NCBI RefSeq assembly: GCF_003096095.1 | Contig: NZ_CP015453.1 | Coordinates: 3,410,001 to 3,474,000 of the forward strand | DNA: 64,000 nucleotides | Origin: Dietzia psychralcaliphila | GTDB taxonomy: Bacteria; Actinomycetota; Actinomycetes; Mycobacteriales; Mycobacteriaceae | Direction: 5' to 3' | Part shown: positions 1-9,148 of the stretch, piece by piece | Position numbering within the stretch: position 1 is the stretch's first letter | Layout: each line of letters begins with the position of its first letter | The notes under the pieces: generated by a model | Told to the model about the DNA's origin: nothing | Databases searched by the model: none | The model's input: the letters and a program-made list of their open reading frames with translations, nothing else | Made by a program: the position numbers and the translations under genes

Positions 1-546
1 ATCCTGTCGACCATCTCCGACATCGACCTGATGTTGCTGGACATCGGGCTGCCGGATATCGATGGTCTGACGCTGCTCCGCGAGGCGCGGGACCGCGGGT
101 TCGCGGCCCCCGTCATCATCCTCACGGCCCGCGACAGCGTCGCGAACACCGTCGAGGGTCTGGACTCCGGGGCCAACGACTACATGGTCAAGCCCTTCCG
201 TGTGCCGGAGCTGCTGGCCCGCATCCGGCTCCGCCTGCGCGAGCACGAGGCCTCGGAGGATCCCGGCATTCTCGAGCACGCCGGGATGCGTCTGGACATC
301 CGCACCCGCCGGGTCGAGGTCGACGGTCGGATCCAGGAGCTCACCAACCGTGAGTACTCCCTGCTGGAGATGCTGCTGCGCAACAAGGGCGAGACCATCA
401 GCCGTGAGCAGTTGCTGGAGAGCGTGTGGGGCATGGACTTCGACCCCGGCTCGAACATCGTCAACGTCTACATCCGGTCGTTGCGCCGCAAGATCGGCGA
501 GAACAAGGTCCACACCGTCCGGGGCGTCGGCTACCGGGTGGAGTGA
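1..546 (+). CDS. OmpR/PhoB-family response regulator (5' end outside window)
   Basis: The frame is open from base 1, so the N-terminus lies upstream. What remains is the second half of a receiver domain, with the phosphoacceptor Asp in the MLLDIGLP segment and the conserved Lys in MVKPF. A C-terminal winged-helix DNA-binding domain follows, ending in the family signature VRGVGYRVE. It should act as the transcription factor of a two-component pair. The kinase partner is not in the window and there is none downstream, so it may lie upstream. Which system this is cannot be told from the fragment. Confidence 0.93.
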   Translation: MLSTISDIDLMLLDIGLPDIDGLTLLREARDRGFAAPVIILTARDSVANTVEGLDSGANDYMVKPFRVPELLARIRLRLREHEASEDPGILEHAGMRLDIRTRRVEVDGRIQELTNREYSLLEMLLRNKGETISREQLLESVWGMDFDPGSNIVNVYIRSLRRKIGENKVHTVRGVGYRVE

Positions 547-549
547 CAG

Positions 550-586
550 CGGCGGGCCGGGACCCCTGTGAGGTCCCGGCCCGCCG
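550..586. terminator. 15-bp perfect hairpin between convergent genes
   Basis: The arms 550-564 and 572-586 are perfect inverted repeats separated by 7 bases. The hairpin lies 3 bases after the response regulator stop and 32 bases before the stop of the convergent aldehyde dehydrogenase. There is no T-run on either side. It is therefore a U-less, possibly bidirectional terminator, inferred from position and strength. Confidence 0.7.
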
Positions 587-618
587 GCGCCGCGATTCCG
601 TGCGGTGCGGTCAGCTGG

Positions 619-2091
619 TCACTGCGCGGGGGGCTCCCAGCCGAACGGCATGAGCACGCTCTGCAGCTCGCAGTAGGCGTCCAGCCCCTCGGGTCCGTTC
701 TCGCGGCCGAGGCCGGAGTTCTTGAACCCGCCGAACGGTGCGCTCGGGTCGAAGGCGTACCAGTTGACGCCCATGGTGCCGGTGCGCACCCGCTGGGCCA
801 CGGCGAGCGCGGCGTCCGGATCAGCCGAGTACACGGCGCCGGCCAGGCCGAACTCGGAGTCGTTGGCGATCTGCACTGCCTCGTCGACGGAGTCGTACGC
901 GATGACCTGAATCACCGGGCCGAAGATCTCCTCCTGGGCGATGGTCATGGAGTTGTCGACATCGGTGAACACGGTCGGCTGGACAAAGGCACCGCCGGCC
1001 ACGTCGTCGGCGAGACCCTCGACCTTCCCGCCTCCGTAGGCGATCGTCGCGCCCTCCTCGACACCCTTGCGGATGTAGCCCTCGACGCTGTCCTTCTGCT
1101 TGTGGTTGGCCAGCGGCCCGAACGCGGTGCCCTCGGCGGCCGGGTCACCGACCGGCATGGCCTTGACGTTCTCGACCAGGGCCTCGACGACCTCGTCGTA
1201 GCGCGACCGCGGGGCGAGGATGCGGTTCTGGGACACGCACGCCTGGCCGGAGTTCATCAGCGCGGAGAACACCATGGTCCCGGCGTTGGCGGCGATGTCG
1301 GCGTCCTCGAGGATGATCGCGGCGCTCTTTCCGCCCAGCTCCAGCGAGCAGCGGGTGAGGTTCTGGGCGGCGATCCCCGCGATGTGCTTGCCCACACCGG
1401 TGGAGCCGGTGAACGAGATCTTGTCGACCTCCGGGTGCGAGACGAGGTGGTCGCCCACGGAGCTCGGACCGGTCACCACCGACAGCACGCCCTCGGGCAG
1501 CCCCGCCTCACGGAAGAGATCGGCGAGCCACAGCGCGGACAGCGGGGTCGCGGACGACGGCTTGAGGACCACCGAACTCCCCGAGAGCAGCGCCGGACCG
1601 AGCTTGGCGGAGTTGAGGTAGAGCGGGACGTTCCACGCGGTGACGGCCGCGACCACGCCGACGGGCTGGCGGCTGACCACGGAGGCACCGTAGTCGCCGT
1701 GCCGGACCTCGGACCACGGGAAGTCGGCTGCCAGCGTCGCGTAGTACCGCAGGACGCCGAGAGTGGGCGTCACCTGGATCATCGCCGCGGTCCCGGGAGG
1801 GGTGCCCATCTCGTCGGAGAGTATCTGGCAGACCTCGCCCTGGCGTTCCTCGAGCATGTCGGCGACCCGACCGATCAGCGCACCCCGCTCTGCGGGAGGG
1901 GTGTTACGCCAGACCCCGGACTCGAAGGAGTCGCGGGCCTGGTTGACCATCTCGTCGACGTCCTCCGTGGTGGTCTCGGCCACCCTCCCGACGACGGCGT
2001 TCGTAGCGGGGGACGTCACCTCGAGAACCCCCGTGGTGATGGGATCGGTCCAGCGCGTGCCGGAGAAGAGCTTGTCATGGATGACGACCAC
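619..2091 (-). CDS. NAD(P)-dependent aldehyde dehydrogenase
   Basis: About 490 residues, the normal length for the ALDH superfamily. It oxidises an aldehyde to the acid; the substrate is unknown. The oxyanion Asn region (VTAWNVPLYL), the general-base segment LELGGKSAA, the nucleophile Cys in NSGQACVSQNR and the EEIFGPV motif are all present. The start is a GTG preceded by GGAGG six bases upstream; the frame is open further upstream but that part looks non-coding. Position and order match Rv0223c at the edge of the mycobacterial aftD neighbourhood. Confidence 0.93.
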   Translation of the reverse strand: MVVIHDKLFSGTRWTDPITTGVLEVTSPATNAVVGRVAETTTEDVDEMVNQARDSFESGVWRNTPPAERGALIGRVADMLEERQGEVCQILSDEMGTPPGTAAMIQVTPTLGVLRYYATLAADFPWSEVRHGDYGASVVSRQPVGVVAAVTAWNVPLYLNSAKLGPALLSGSSVVLKPSSATPLSALWLADLFREAGLPEGVLSVVTGPSSVGDHLVSHPEVDKISFTGSTGVGKHIAGIAAQNLTRCSLELGGKSAAIILEDADIAANAGTMVFSALMNSGQACVSQNRILAPRSRYDEVVEALVENVKAMPVGDPAAEGTAFGPLANHKQKDSVEGYIRKGVEEGATIAYGGGKVEGLADDVAGGAFVQPTVFTDVDNSMTIAQEEIFGPVIQVIAYDSVDEAVQIANDSEFGLAGAVYSADPDAALAVAQRVRTGTMGVNWYAFDPSAPFGGFKNSGLGRENGPEGLDAYCELQSVLMPFGWEPPAQ

Positions 2092-2197
2092 GGGGACCTC
2101 CGAGAGGTAGAAAACAAGAACGCGTTTCACCCATGGTAGACGAGTGTCCGACTCTCCGGGTGGACCCGCGGACGGGCGTCCGGCGCTCTCGGCGCCC

Positions 2198-3076
2198 CTA
2201 GCGGGCCCGCAGTACCAGCACGAGGTTCGACACCATGACCTCGCGGACCAGCGGCGCACGCACCAGCCACCACGCCCAGCGCGGGTGGTAGCGCGGGAAG
2301 GCGGCGAGCAGTTCACCCGCGTCGGTGCCCCGCGCCCACTCGAGCCCCTCCGCACAGCCCACCTCGAACAGCGACTCGCCGTACACGTTCTTGGGCGGGT
2401 GCCCGTGACGGCGTTCGTACATCCGCCGCGCCCGCTCACCGCCGAGATAATGGGTCAGGCCCATCTCGTGTCCGCCGAACGGTCCGTACCAGAGCGTGTA
2501 GGAGACGACGACGAGGCCACCGGGTCGAGTGACCCTGAGCATCTCCTCGGCCATGGTCCACGGCTCGGGCACGTGCTCGGCCACGTTGGAGGAGATGCAC
2601 ACGTCCACCGAGTCCGACCGGATGGGCAGCGACATCCCGCTCCCCCGGATCGAACCGGACTGATCAAGCCCGGCGGCGGACATCTCCCCCACGTCGGGCT
2701 CCACGGAGACGTAGCGCGCGCCCTCCGCGGCGTAGGCGTCGGAGAAGTAACCGGGACCGCCGCCCACGTCGAGGACGGTCAACCCCGGTAGCCGCGCGCC
2801 CGGCAGCCCGCCCGACCGGCCCACCTGCCGGCCGACCTGCTGGCCCACCTGCTGGCCCCCCGCTTGGTCTCCCAGTCGGTCTCCCGGTTGGTCCCCCGAC
2901 TCTGCCCACAGGTCCGCGACCAACTCGACCGTGTCGCGCGCCAGCCCGGAGTAGAAGGCGTCCGGGTCGGACTGTTCGAGGGGGAACGAGCGCAGGAGCC
3001 CGAGCGAGCGCCCGAAGGTGGCGCGCCGGGCGACCGACCGCAGCGCGCTCGACCGGTGATCTGCTGGTGGGGTCAC
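2198..3076 (-). CDS. Class I SAM-dependent methyltransferase
   Basis: A Methyltransf_11-type Rossmann fold: the SAM loop VLDVGGGPGYF, the acidic residue after VSVEPD and the post-motif SSNVAEHVPEP are visible. Between residues ~60 and ~100 lies a low-complexity G/Q/D/R insert (GDQ, GQQVG, GRQVG repeats) not typical of the family. The GTG start at 3076 has a possible -10 (TATCGT) just upstream, suggesting a leaderless mRNA; GTG 3109 is the alternative. By position it corresponds to Rv0224c, next to a glycosyltransferase. The acceptor is unknown. Confidence 0.86.
   Translation of the reverse strand: MTPPADHRSSALRSVARRATFGRSLGLLRSFPLEQSDPDAFYSGLARDTVELVADLWAESGDQPGDRLGDQAGGQQVGQQVGRQVGRSGGLPGARLPGLTVLDVGGGPGYFSDAYAAEGARYVSVEPDVGEMSAAGLDQSGSIRGSGMSLPIRSDSVDVCISSNVAEHVPEPWTMAEEMLRVTRPGGLVVVSYTLWYGPFGGHEMGLTHYLGGERARRMYERRHGHPPKNVYGESLFEVGCAEGLEWARGTDAGELLAAFPRYHPRWAWWLVRAPLVREVMVSNLVLVLRAR
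2815..2900. repeat. Low-complexity direct repeats inside methyltransferase gene
   Basis: Imperfect short repeats (CCGACCTGCTGGCCCACCTG and GGTCTCCC variants) encode the G/Q-rich insert of the methyltransferase. The reading frame is kept, so it is probably a flexible loop that expands and contracts by slippage. Confidence 0.6.
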
Positions 3077-3132
3077 AGCGGAGACGATACCGACGGGCCT
3101 CCGCCCCACCCGCGCTGCGTACAGTGTGCGCC
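3077..3132. promoter_or_regulatory. Divergent promoter region, methyltransferase / glycosyltransferase
   Basis: Only 56 bases separate the two chosen GTG starts. TACAGT lies just upstream of the plus-strand GTG and TATCGT just upstream of the minus-strand GTG. Both are at distances expected for leaderless transcripts in actinobacteria. No Shine-Dalgarno sequence is seen for either gene. The promoter assignment is inferred. Confidence 0.45.
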
Positions 3133-4398
3133 GTGGCTCGAATCCTGCTGCTGTGCTGGCGAGACAGCACCCATCCGCAGGGCGGTGGCAGCGAGCGGTA
3201 CCTGGAGCACGTCGCGGACGGCCTGGCGGCCGCAGGACACACCGTCATCTATCGGACCTCCCGTTCCCGCGGCGCGGCCCGCTCGGAGGTGAGGGCGGCC
3301 GGCGCAACCGGGTCCGCTGTCACCGGGTCGGGCGTCACGGTCAGCCGGGGAGGCGGCCGTTTCACCGTCTACCCGCGCGCCCTGGGGGCGATGCTCCTCG
3401 GGCGGGTCGGGCTGGGGCCACTCGGTCGGTTGCGGCGGCCCGACGTCGTCGTCGACACGCAGAACGGCGTCCCCTTCTTCTCCCGGCTCGCCACCACCGC
3501 CCCGGTCGTGGTGCTGGTCCACCACATCCACCGCGAACAGTGGCCCGTCGCCGGATGGTTGGTGGCGAGGATCGGCTGGTGGATCGAGTCGTGGCTCTCG
3601 CCGCGCGTGCACTCGCACAGTCAGTACGTGACCGTCTCGCTGCCGTCGGCGGAGGAACTCGCCGAGCTCGGTGTGGACCCGGCCCGCATCGCCGTGGTCC
3701 GCAACGGCCTGGACCCGCTACCCGCCGGGGTGCTGCCGGGCGGGTCCGGGACCCGTGCGGACGGCCCGCGCCTGGTGGTGCTGTCCCGACTGGTGCCGCA
3801 CAAACACGTCGAGGACGCCCTGGACGTGCTTGCAGCGCTACGCCAGACCTGTCCCGAGCTGGTACTGGATGTGATCGGGAGCGGCTGGTGGTCCGACCGT
3901 CTCCGCGAGTACGCGGGCGATCTCGGACTGGACGGCCCCGGGCCAGATCACCCCGCGGGTGCGGTGGTGTTCCACGGGCACGTCGACGAGGCCACCAAGC
4001 ACCGGATCCTCGCTTCGGCGTCGCTCCACCTCATGCCCTCGCGCAAGGAGGGGTGGGGTCTCGCAGTGTCCGAGGCCGCCCAGCACGGCGTGCCCACCAT
4101 CGGCTACCACCACGCGGCCGGGCTGCGGGACTCGATCGACGACGGCCAGACCGGCCTCCTCGTGGACGACGTCGCGGCCATGACGGCGGCGACCGGGCGC
4201 CTGCTGGCCGATCCCGCGCTGCGCGGCCGCATGGGCGAGGCCGCCCGCCGCAAGGCCGCCGGGCTGTCGTGGCCCGCGACCGGGGAGGCGATGGCGGAGG
4301 TCCTCACGGCCGTCACCGAGGGACGCCGGGTCAGCGGCGTGATCGGCGGCGGGATCGGCGGCCCGCCCAGGCGAGCGCCGCAGCCACCACACCGGTGA
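3133..4398 (+). CDS. GT4-family glycosyltransferase
   Basis: About 421 residues with a GT-B fold. The N-terminal GGGSERYLEHVADGL loop is typical of GT4 acceptor domains. The C-terminal donor domain has VVLSRLVPHK, SRKEGWGLAVSEAA (the EX7E region) and the downstream HHAAGLRDSI. It probably adds a nucleotide-sugar-derived residue to an envelope glycan and matches Rv0225 by position. The GTG start precedes ARILLLCWRD. Its last 68 bases overlap the 3' end of the convergent membrane-protein gene, and the C-terminal tail is Pro/Arg/Gly-rich, as expected of a read-through extension. Confidence 0.88.
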   Translation: MARILLLCWRDSTHPQGGGSERYLEHVADGLAAAGHTVIYRTSRSRGAARSEVRAAGATGSAVTGSGVTVSRGGGRFTVYPRALGAMLLGRVGLGPLGRLRRPDVVVDTQNGVPFFSRLATTAPVVVLVHHIHREQWPVAGWLVARIGWWIESWLSPRVHSHSQYVTVSLPSAEELAELGVDPARIAVVRNGLDPLPAGVLPGGSGTRADGPRLVVLSRLVPHKHVEDALDVLAALRQTCPELVLDVIGSGWWSDRLREYAGDLGLDGPGPDHPAGAVVFHGHVDEATKHRILASASLHLMPSRKEGWGLAVSEAAQHGVPTIGYHHAAGLRDSIDDGQTGLLVDDVAAMTAATGRLLADPALRGRMGEAARRKAAGLSWPATGEAMAEVLTAVTEGRRVSGVIGGGIGGPPRRAPQPPHR

Positions 4399-6217
4399 GC
4401 AGCCACGCCGCGTGAGCCACCAGGACCGCCGCCCGGGAGTCGGCGGCTGCCGGGGGCGGAGCCGTTGCGAGGGGCGGAGCCGTTGTGTGGGGCGGAGCCG
4501 TGAGCTCCCGCCCGTCCGCCGCACCCAGCTCGTAGAGGGTCAGTTCGGAGTCGGCGAACCTTGTCGTCGTCGTCGCAAGTGTCCGGCCGGACTCCCCCCG
4601 GGGGCCGGCGGAGGTGCGCTCGTCGAGCACCCACCGCACGCCCAGGTCTGTCAGCGCCGGGGGGTCCTCACCGCGGAGCAGGGCCTCGGTGGCCTCGCGG
4701 GCGCGGTCACCCTCCCCCGCCACCGTGCCGGCCCGGCCCACGACCAGATCACCGGGAACCAGCACCCGGGTGTCGAGCATGCGGGGAGCGGGGTCGAGCA
4801 CGGCGGCGCCACCGGCCCACAGCGGGGTCGAGCGGAAGGACCCGGCGGGGAGGACGAGCAGGTCTCCGGGACGGCCGTCGACGATCCCGGCCACCTCCGC
4901 CCACCCGTCCCCGTACGTCACCGGGCGTAGCGACTCCCAGAGTGCACGCGGCGCGTCGGGGACGGCGGCCACGGCCACGGCGGTGAGCACCAGTGCCGCC
5001 CCCGCGGGCCGCAGCCGCGATGCCAGCGCCCGGGTGGCGACACCCCACGCGAGCACGGTGGCCGGCAGGGCGAACGCGACGAACTTCTGGGTGTCACGCA
5101 GCAGACCGGCCGCCGGCACCGCCCCCACCACGGCGTCCAACGCGACCAGCCCGGGACCTGTCGCCGCCAGGCCCACCAGCAGCCATGTGACCAGCGCGAG
5201 CGGAACCGTGGCCCGGACCGCCGGGGAGCGCCGGGCGCGCCACAGCCCGCGAGCCGCCGACGCCCACACGGCGAGCAGCAGCACCAGCGCCGCGGCCGCC
5301 CACCAACTCGCCCGCGAGGGCGGCACGGCTGCCGAGTTCCAGATCCCGCCCAGCGCCACCACAGAACCGAGGGTCCCGATGCTGGTCTCGGCGCGGGCGG
5401 CGAACGCCGCCACCCCGGTCTCCCCGCCGGCGCCGGCGCCACCCACAGCGCCCCCACCCGCGAGGAGCGTGGCCAGCAGCCACGGCAGCGCGGTCACCAC
5501 GGCCACCACGGCCAGCGGAACCGCCGACCGCACCCGCCGGCCAGACCCAGACCCAGACCGCGACCCGGACCCCGGCCCCGCGCAGCTCAACGACACCACC
5601 GCGGCCACCACCGCCAGCACCCAACCCGTCGGCGTGAGTCCCGCTGCGGCCACCGCCGCGCACGCCGCCGCCACCCGGGGCCTCGCCCGGGCCAGCAGCA
5701 CCGGCATCGTCACCACCGCGGCCACCCCGGCCAACAGCGACCACTGACCCTGCAGGAGCCGCTCCACCACCAGCGGATTCCACACCGCAACCACGACGGC
5801 GGGCACCCTCAGCAGGTGGCCCGACCAATTGGCGGCGTCGGCGCCCGGCCCGCTTGCAGCCTGCACCGCCTGCCGGACCAGGGCGCCCGCCGCCACGGCG
5901 ATCCACACGCAGAACGCTGCCGTGAGCAGGCCCGTCAGCGGCCACACCGGAAGCCCGACCGCATCCAGCGCGCGGGTCGCCCAGACCACCGCCACATCCT
6001 GCGGCACCGCACGCGCCGCCGACTCGCCGAGCCCCAGAGCGGCGTCCGACAACGGGGGCGCGGGGGTGGCCACCCAGTCCCGCACCAGCGGGAAGCCCGG
6101 ACGTGCCAACCCGGCCAACAGCAGAGCCGTCACCGCCAGCCCGACGCCGGCGTCGACCGCGGCCCCCGCCCCCGGGCCCGCGAGAGCGCGGCGGGGCCCG
6201 ACCGAAGTGGCTGACAT
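4331..6217 (-). CDS. Large polytopic membrane protein (Rv0226c-like position)
   Basis: About 628 residues with ten or more hydrophobic segments, long Ala/Val-rich helices, an extracytoplasmic domain near residues 390-560 and a short Arg-rich cytoplasmic tail (GRRSRRRSRR). No catalytic signature is recognised. Its size and GT-C-like look would fit a polyprenyl-linked sugar enzyme or transporter, but this is inference. ATG 6217 is chosen; GTG 6223 is equally possible. It is divergent from the flippase gene by 63 bases and overlaps the glycosyltransferase 3' end. Confidence 0.75.
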   Translation of the reverse strand: MSATSVGPRRALAGPGAGAAVDAGVGLAVTALLLAGLARPGFPLVRDWVATPAPPLSDAALGLGESAARAVPQDVAVVWATRALDAVGLPVWPLTGLLTAAFCVWIAVAAGALVRQAVQAASGPGADAANWSGHLLRVPAVVVAVWNPLVVERLLQGQWSLLAGVAAVVTMPVLLARARPRVAAACAAVAAAGLTPTGWVLAVVAAVVSLSCAGPGSGSRSGSGSGRRVRSAVPLAVVAVVTALPWLLATLLAGGGAVGGAGAGGETGVAAFAARAETSIGTLGSVVALGGIWNSAAVPPSRASWWAAAALVLLLAVWASAARGLWRARRSPAVRATVPLALVTWLLVGLAATGPGLVALDAVVGAVPAAGLLRDTQKFVAFALPATVLAWGVATRALASRLRPAGAALVLTAVAVAAVPDAPRALWESLRPVTYGDGWAEVAGIVDGRPGDLLVLPAGSFRSTPLWAGGAAVLDPAPRMLDTRVLVPGDLVVGRAGTVAGEGDRAREATEALLRGEDPPALTDLGVRWVLDERTSAGPRGESGRTLATTTTRFADSELTLYELGAADGRELTAPPHTTAPPLATAPPPAAADSRAAVLVAHAAWLLTGVVAAALAWAGRRSRRRSRR

Positions 6218-6280
6218 GCGCACATTTCACCACGGCAACCGCTGCGACCGGGCCCCGGGCGACGCCCTACGATCACCGGT

Positions 6281-7507
6281 GTGGACCCTCAGGCGCGCGC
6301 GGCGGTACCCGGATCCGCCACCAGGCGATTCCTGACCGGCGCCGGGGCGGTGACGCTCGGTTCCCTCCTGGCCAACATCGCCGCCTACCTGCTCCACCTG
6401 CCGGCCTCCCGGTGGCTCGGCCCCGAGGGGTACGGCGCGTTCGCCGCCCTGCTCTCCGCTCAGCTCTTGGTCGCGGTGCCGTCGCTGGCGCTGCAGGCCG
6501 TGGTGGCCCGGGAGCACGTCCGCGGGGTGCCGCACGAGGCGCTGCGCTCCCTCGGCGCGCGGGTCGCGCTGCTCGTGGCCGTGATCGCCGCACTCGCCGT
6601 GGTCCCGGTGTCGCTGCTCCTCGACACCCCGACGCTCGCCACCGCGGCCGCGCTGTCCCCGGGCCCGGTGTTGTGCCTGCTGGCCACCGAACAGGGGCTG
6701 CTGCAGGGCGCCGAGCGGTTCCGTGCACTCGGTGTGGTGCTCGCCCTGGCGGGCGCGGGCAAGGTCGTGCCGGCGGTCGCCGTACTCGCCGCCGGCGGCG
6801 GGGTCGGCACGGCGCTCGCGGCCGGTGCGGTCGGCGTGACCGCGGCCTGGGCGACGGCGGCGTGGGTGACCAGAGGGACGACGACGAGGCGTTCCCGGAC
6901 CCAGGACAGCGGAACCACACCGGCCTCGCCCGGTGTGCCAGCCGTGCTTGCCGCCGGGCAGGTCCAGCTGGTGATGATGGCCCTGACCTCGGTTGATCTG
7001 CTCCTGGCTCGCGCACTGCTGTCGCCGGAGGACGCGGGTCGCTACGCGCTCGGCGCGGTGGCCGCGAAAGCCGCGTTCTGGCTCCCCCAGGCGGTCGGCA
7101 CCGTGCTGTACCCCCGGATGGCCGACCCCGCCGGACATCGCGGCGCCGTCCGCTCCGCCGTCGGGGTGCTGCTCGGGATCGGGGCGGTCGTCGTGCTGGC
7201 CGCCGCGCTCGCGGCCCCGCTCGTGCCGGCCGTGGTGGGCGAGGGGTACCGACCGGTCACCGGGGTGCTGTGGGCGTTCGCCGGCCTCGGCGTCACCCTG
7301 AGTGTCCTGCAGGCGTTCCTGCTCGCCACCATCGCCACCAATCGGACGACGGAGGCCGGGATCGCGTGGGGCGGTCTCGTGCTCACCGTGGTGGCCGTGT
7401 GGGCGGCGCCCCGGGAGCTGGGATCCGTGCTGGGGGCGACCCTCGTCGTCGTGGTCCTCACCACCGTCGTCGCGGGGTGGCGGGCGTTCCGGGTGCGACC
7501 GGCCTGA
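6281..7507 (+). CDS. Wzx-like polysaccharide flippase (MOP superfamily)
   Basis: About 408 residues with roughly twelve transmembrane helices. The start resembles oligosaccharide flippases: a GAGAVTLGSLLANIAAYLLHLP helix and then GPEGYGAFAALLSAQ, the usual first-helix pattern. It would move a lipid-linked glycan across the plasma membrane. The neighbours are a glycosyltransferase, methyltransferase, acyltransferase and AftD, so an envelope glycan substrate is likely. I do not recall a counterpart in the M. tuberculosis block, which makes it the odd member here. Confidence 0.82.
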   Translation: MDPQARAAVPGSATRRFLTGAGAVTLGSLLANIAAYLLHLPASRWLGPEGYGAFAALLSAQLLVAVPSLALQAVVAREHVRGVPHEALRSLGARVALLVAVIAALAVVPVSLLLDTPTLATAAALSPGPVLCLLATEQGLLQGAERFRALGVVLALAGAGKVVPAVAVLAAGGGVGTALAAGAVGVTAAWATAAWVTRGTTTRRSRTQDSGTTPASPGVPAVLAAGQVQLVMMALTSVDLLLARALLSPEDAGRYALGAVAAKAAFWLPQAVGTVLYPRMADPAGHRGAVRSAVGVLLGIGAVVVLAAALAAPLVPAVVGEGYRPVTGVLWAFAGLGVTLSVLQAFLLATIATNRTTEAGIAWGGLVLTVVAVWAAPRELGSVLGATLVVVVLTTVVAGWRAFRVRPA

Positions 7508-7573
7508 GCCGGCCCCTCCCCGCGATTCGCGGACGCCTCCCGCGCGATCCGCGGGGTGGCGTGCATACGAGAA

Positions 7574-7622
7574 GAGCGTTCCGCACACCCGCCCTCGGTC
7601 GGGCGATGTGTGCGGAACGCTC
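7574..7622. terminator. Nested hairpin between convergent flippase and DUF3068 genes
   Basis: Perfect 15-base arms at 7574-7588 and 7608-7622 enclose a 19-base loop, which itself holds a short inner stem (CGCCC / GGGCG). No T-run follows on either strand. It sits between two gene ends that point at each other, so a bidirectional terminator or mRNA 3'-end protector is inferred. Confidence 0.65.
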
Positions 7623-7692
7623 GTGACGGTCCAGGAGGTCAGGACGATGTAGGTGGCCCGGGCGACGCGGGGTCGCGGGGGTCAGCGGGGCG

Positions 7693-9045
7693 TCAGGCGC
7701 GAGTCCCCGCCCCGGCGCCCCGGTTCCCGCGGGCGCCACGGGTGCCACGGGTATCGCGCCCGCCGCGGACACCCAGGAGGATGCCGCCGATCAGAGCCAG
7801 CACGCCGAGCACACCGAGCACCGCCGGCAGGACGCGACCGAACGTGTTGAGCGTGTCGGCGCTCTCCTGCGCGGTGGCCTGCGTCTGCTCCTTGGTCTCC
7901 TCGTTCCAGCCGGACTCGAAGCGGACAGCCGTCCGGGTGGGCTCGGCCTTCTCGGCCTCCATGCCGGCCGCGTCGTTGAAGAAGGCCTCGGCCTCGTCCT
8001 GGTCCTCGGCGAAGAACTGGAAGATGCTCTCGCTGCCGTTGACGATCTGCCCGGTGTCCGGGTTCACGTACACCGTGCGGGTGTTGGTGTAGAAGCGTCG
8101 CATGTCGACCTCGCGCTCCGGGTCACCCTCGATGCCCCACTGGCCCGCGGTCATGCCCTCACGGCGGTAGCTGGCGAGCACCGACTCGACGGCCGGGTCG
8201 TAGCCGTCCGAGATGGCGGCGAAGTGGTCGCGGATCGAGGACCACATGTCGATCGGCCCGAGCTCCTGCCGGAACTCGTAGGCCTCGACCCCGCCGACGG
8301 TGGTCTCACCGACGAACGAGATCGGGTTGGTGGTGAAGGTGCTGGCATCGAAGTAGTCGTAGTTCCCCTGCTCGGTGTCGAACGGGAACTTGTACTGCAG
8401 ACCGTTGCGGACGAACCCGGTGGGGGCGGAGTCGTCCGCGTTGCCGGTGGCGACCACCTGCAGGGTGCTCACGGGCTCGTCGATCGGCATGGCGGTCACG
8501 CGGTCGACGGTGACGCGGTCGATCGTGGCGTTGATCAGGCCCTCGACCCCGTCCGACCCGGTCTTGTCCTCACGCAGCAGCGACTGGGCTGCCTGCAGCG
8601 TGATCACCTCGCCGTCCGACGGCTCGACGGCCTGGACGCGACGCTGGGAGTAGAGCGGGACATCGTTGTCGATGAAGCAGGAGACCGGGAACTGGACCTC
8701 CGAGTCGTCGGCCTCGTCGCCGTCTTGGGTCTCGACGACCTCGGCGGCATCGCCCTCGCCGGCCTCCTCGACCTCGTCGCCGGCCGCGTCCCCGGCGCTA
8801 CACTCAGGGCGCGTGGAGTTCAGCTCGGTCGGCGCGTTGCCCGCCAGGGCCCCGCCCACCAACACGGCTCCCGGCGACGTCTCGGTGACCGTCGTGGAGT
8901 TAATGTCCAACGGGGTCTTCTTCTGTGCCGGGACCACGAAGAAGACGAGTGCCAGTGCGATAGTGATCAGGAAGGCGCCGAGACCGACGAGGACCAGTGC
9001 GGGTACTGACGACCTCCGTCCCGCGGAACTGCTCTGTCGTGCCAT
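7693..9045 (-). CDS. DUF3068 (PorA-family-named) membrane protein
   Basis: About 450 residues. One transmembrane helix lies near residues 14-37, then a large extracytoplasmic domain rich in acidic residues, then a second helix near 405-430 and a short Arg/Gly-rich tail. The family is often named porin PorA family, but the topology seen here is a two-anchor periplasmic protein. The function is not established from sequence. ATG 9045 has GGAGG eight bases upstream. By order it is the Rv0227c counterpart, adjacent to the acyltransferase in opposite orientation. Confidence 0.83.
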   Translation of the reverse strand: MARQSSSAGRRSSVPALVLVGLGAFLITIALALVFFVVPAQKKTPLDINSTTVTETSPGAVLVGGALAGNAPTELNSTRPECSAGDAAGDEVEEAGEGDAAEVVETQDGDEADDSEVQFPVSCFIDNDVPLYSQRRVQAVEPSDGEVITLQAAQSLLREDKTGSDGVEGLINATIDRVTVDRVTAMPIDEPVSTLQVVATGNADDSAPTGFVRNGLQYKFPFDTEQGNYDYFDASTFTTNPISFVGETTVGGVEAYEFRQELGPIDMWSSIRDHFAAISDGYDPAVESVLASYRREGMTAGQWGIEGDPEREVDMRRFYTNTRTVYVNPDTGQIVNGSESIFQFFAEDQDEAEAFFNDAAGMEAEKAEPTRTAVRFESGWNEETKEQTQATAQESADTLNTFGRVLPAVLGVLGVLALIGGILLGVRGGRDTRGTRGARGNRGAGAGTRA

Positions 9046-9148
9046 CGGTTGTCCTCCTGGAGTCGCACCCTCGGTCCGCCGGTTACTTCCGGGTAGCTTC
9101 CCGGGTCGGTCACCGGACCGGACCATCATCAGGAGAAGATTAACAGTG

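Noticed and set aside
568-2139. 523-codon plus-strand open frame opposite the aldehyde dehydrogenase
   Set aside because: Shadow frame; the minus strand carries intact ALDH motifs and a ribosome binding site.
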